A stretch of DNA of 64,000 nucleotides from Roseiarcus sp963751165 (lineage in GTDB: Bacteria; Pseudomonadota; Alphaproteobacteria; Rhizobiales; Beijerinckiaceae), in assembly GCA_963751165.1 (NCBI GenBank), contig CAVVTP010000020.1, forward strand, positions 33,069 to 97,068. Direction: 5' to 3'. Numbering within the stretch: position 1 is the first letter of the stretch; each line of letters begins with the position of its first letter. The notes beneath the pieces were generated by a model. That model worked only from the letters and a program-made list of their open reading frames with translations. It made no database searches and had not been told where the DNA came from. This document shows positions 63,237 to 64,000 of this stretch, piece by piece. The translations under genes were made by a program, and so were the position numbers.

Positions 63237-64000
63237 GGAATTGTCAGACCGCTGCGACCGCCGTCCGCCACGCGGTCATCGCCGCAGCGCGAAGCACGCG
63301 GTGGGTTTGGGCTGAGAGAAGATGGCGTTGGACGTTGAATGTGTTGTAGACGACGGCGTGTGTGGAAAGAAATTTCTGGGCTGAACCCGGGCTCTTGAAC
63401 CGCTGCATCTTGCGCTCCCGCCGCCGCGTCGGCTGGTGCGAATTCTCAGCTCGATTGTTCCTCCATCGCCCGCGCTCGTGCCGGCGTTCGATCCCAAGAT
63501 CCCGGACCGCGGCGCTATATGATCGCAAGTCGTCGGTGACCAATCGCTCAGGAACAAAGGCATACTTCCTCAAGAGCTTGCGCATCAGTTTCAGCGCGGC
63601 GTGCTTGTTTCGCTTGGCCTGGACCAGCACATCGAGGACCTCGCCTTCGGCGTCCACAGCTCGCCAAAGGTAGACCGTTCGGCCGTCGATTTTCAGATAG
63701 ACCTCGTCCAGATGCCAAGTCGTATGAGGCTTCAGACGACGCTTTCGCAGGTCGGCGGCGATCATAGGTCCGAAATGGTTCATCCAACGCCGAACCGTCT
63801 CGTAAGACACCGCCACTCCGCGTTCCGCCAACAAATCTTCGACGTCGCGCAGGCTGAGGGTGAACCGGAGGTAAAGCCATATCGCTCGCTGAATGATCTC
63901 GGGTGGAAAACGATACCCGCTGTAGCTGACCTTGTTCATCCGCGTGGGGCTACCCGGCCACTGAGAACCCCGCAAGCCCGGATCGCCGTGACAATCCCCT
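63237..64000 (-). mobile_element. IS6-family insertion sequence (right end at window edge)
   Basis: GGAATTGTCA at 63237-63246 faces TGACAATCCC at 63989-63998, the inverse of GGGATTGTCA, matching at nine of ten positions. One transposase fills the space between. The ~762-bp size fits IS6/IS26-like elements. The outer edge of the right repeat is at the window boundary, so target duplication cannot be tested. Confidence 0.8.
63244..63939 (-). CDS. IS6-family transposase
   Basis: 231 residues from ATG 63939. The core is complete: first Asp in TTWHLDEVYLKIDGRTVYLWRAVD, second Asp in LVTDDLRSYSAA, Glu in NNRAENSHQPTRRRERKMQRF. The N-terminus has the HTH and the YETVRRW motif. It looks intact and should be active. 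The stop lies at the left inverted repeat. Confidence 0.92.
   Translation of the reverse strand: MNKVSYSGYRFPPEIIQRAIWLYLRFTLSLRDVEDLLAERGVAVSYETVRRWMNHFGPMIAADLRKRRLKPHTTWHLDEVYLKIDGRTVYLWRAVDAEGEVLDVLVQAKRNKHAALKLMRKLLRKYAFVPERLVTDDLRSYSAAVRDLGIERRHERGRWRNNRAENSHQPTRRRERKMQRFKSPGSAQKFLSTHAVVYNTFNVQRHLLSAQTHRVLRAAAMTAWRTAVAAV

Overview
The window is GC-rich, densely coded DNA from a free-living proteobacterium, most likely an alphaproteobacterium of the Rhizobiales/Hyphomicrobiales. The pointers are HWE-type and PAS sensor kinases, a thrB-rnhA pair, tlpA divergent from argH, paired HdeA-like proteins, a BC-BCCP-CT fusion carboxylase, a FeeM-like N-acyl amino acid synthase and PEPxxWA-CTERM proteins. 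This is inferred from gene families; no rRNA or other taxonomic marker is present.

Layout. 0-3.3 kb: the end of a glycine-rich PEP-CTERM protein, a secreted 2H-phosphoesterase-like protein and a HAD phosphatase. 3.4-3.9 kb: a 3' tRNA-Arg fragment beside a broken GNAT gene. 3.9-6.7 kb: a large UPF0182 membrane protein. 6.9-15.3 kb: an eight-gene minus-strand sugar operon (binding protein, two permeases, ATPase, SDR, TIM-barrel isomerase/epimerase, SDR, type-B carboxylesterase). 15.5-23.5 kb: a signalling block on the same strand directly upstream, with a receiver-adenylate cyclase, a stand-alone receiver and a huge histidine kinase with about ten tandem GAF modules. 23.7-28.2 kb: Nudix hydrolase, phosphopantetheinyl transferase, a small basic DUF6496-like protein, a DUF1275 membrane protein and a PAS hybrid kinase.

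28.5-31.7 kb is a mobile-element cluster: a decayed IS630 transposase, then an IS701-type element that appears to sit in the end of a second, intact IS630-type element. 31.8-33.4 kb holds a small gene and a second PEP-CTERM protein with a terminator. 33.5-36.8 kb is the acyl-CoA carboxylase. 37-39.6 kb is an eroded accessory patch: a broken unknown protein, a broken antitoxin-like gene, an intact HigBA-like toxin-antitoxin pair and a possible HsdR N-terminal scrap. 39.7-49.5 kb is mostly core or signalling: receiver plus HWE kinase, thrB-rnhA, FeeM-like enzyme, GGDEF-EAL protein, TlpA-like protein, argH. 49.6-63.2 kb: two HdeA-like paralogues, EamA exporter, beta-carbonic anhydrase, DUF2778 protein, bluB, cupin, RMD1 family, Kup, hydroxyisobutyrate dehydrogenase-like enzyme, 4-OT tautomerase, LLM oxidoreductase, M23 peptidase and an unknown protein. 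The window ends in an IS6-family element.

What ties it together. The ten-GAF kinase, receiver and receiver-cyclase look like one relay with a cAMP output, placed just upstream of and co-oriented with the sugar operon. Many otherwise well-preserved genes carry one single-base indel, mostly insertions and often in short homopolymers, and the GAF array has about a dozen within 2.6 kb. I read most of these as assembly or sequencing error until raw reads show otherwise. The GNAT gene, the 28.6-kb IS630 copy and the 37.5-38.3-kb gene look genuinely decayed.
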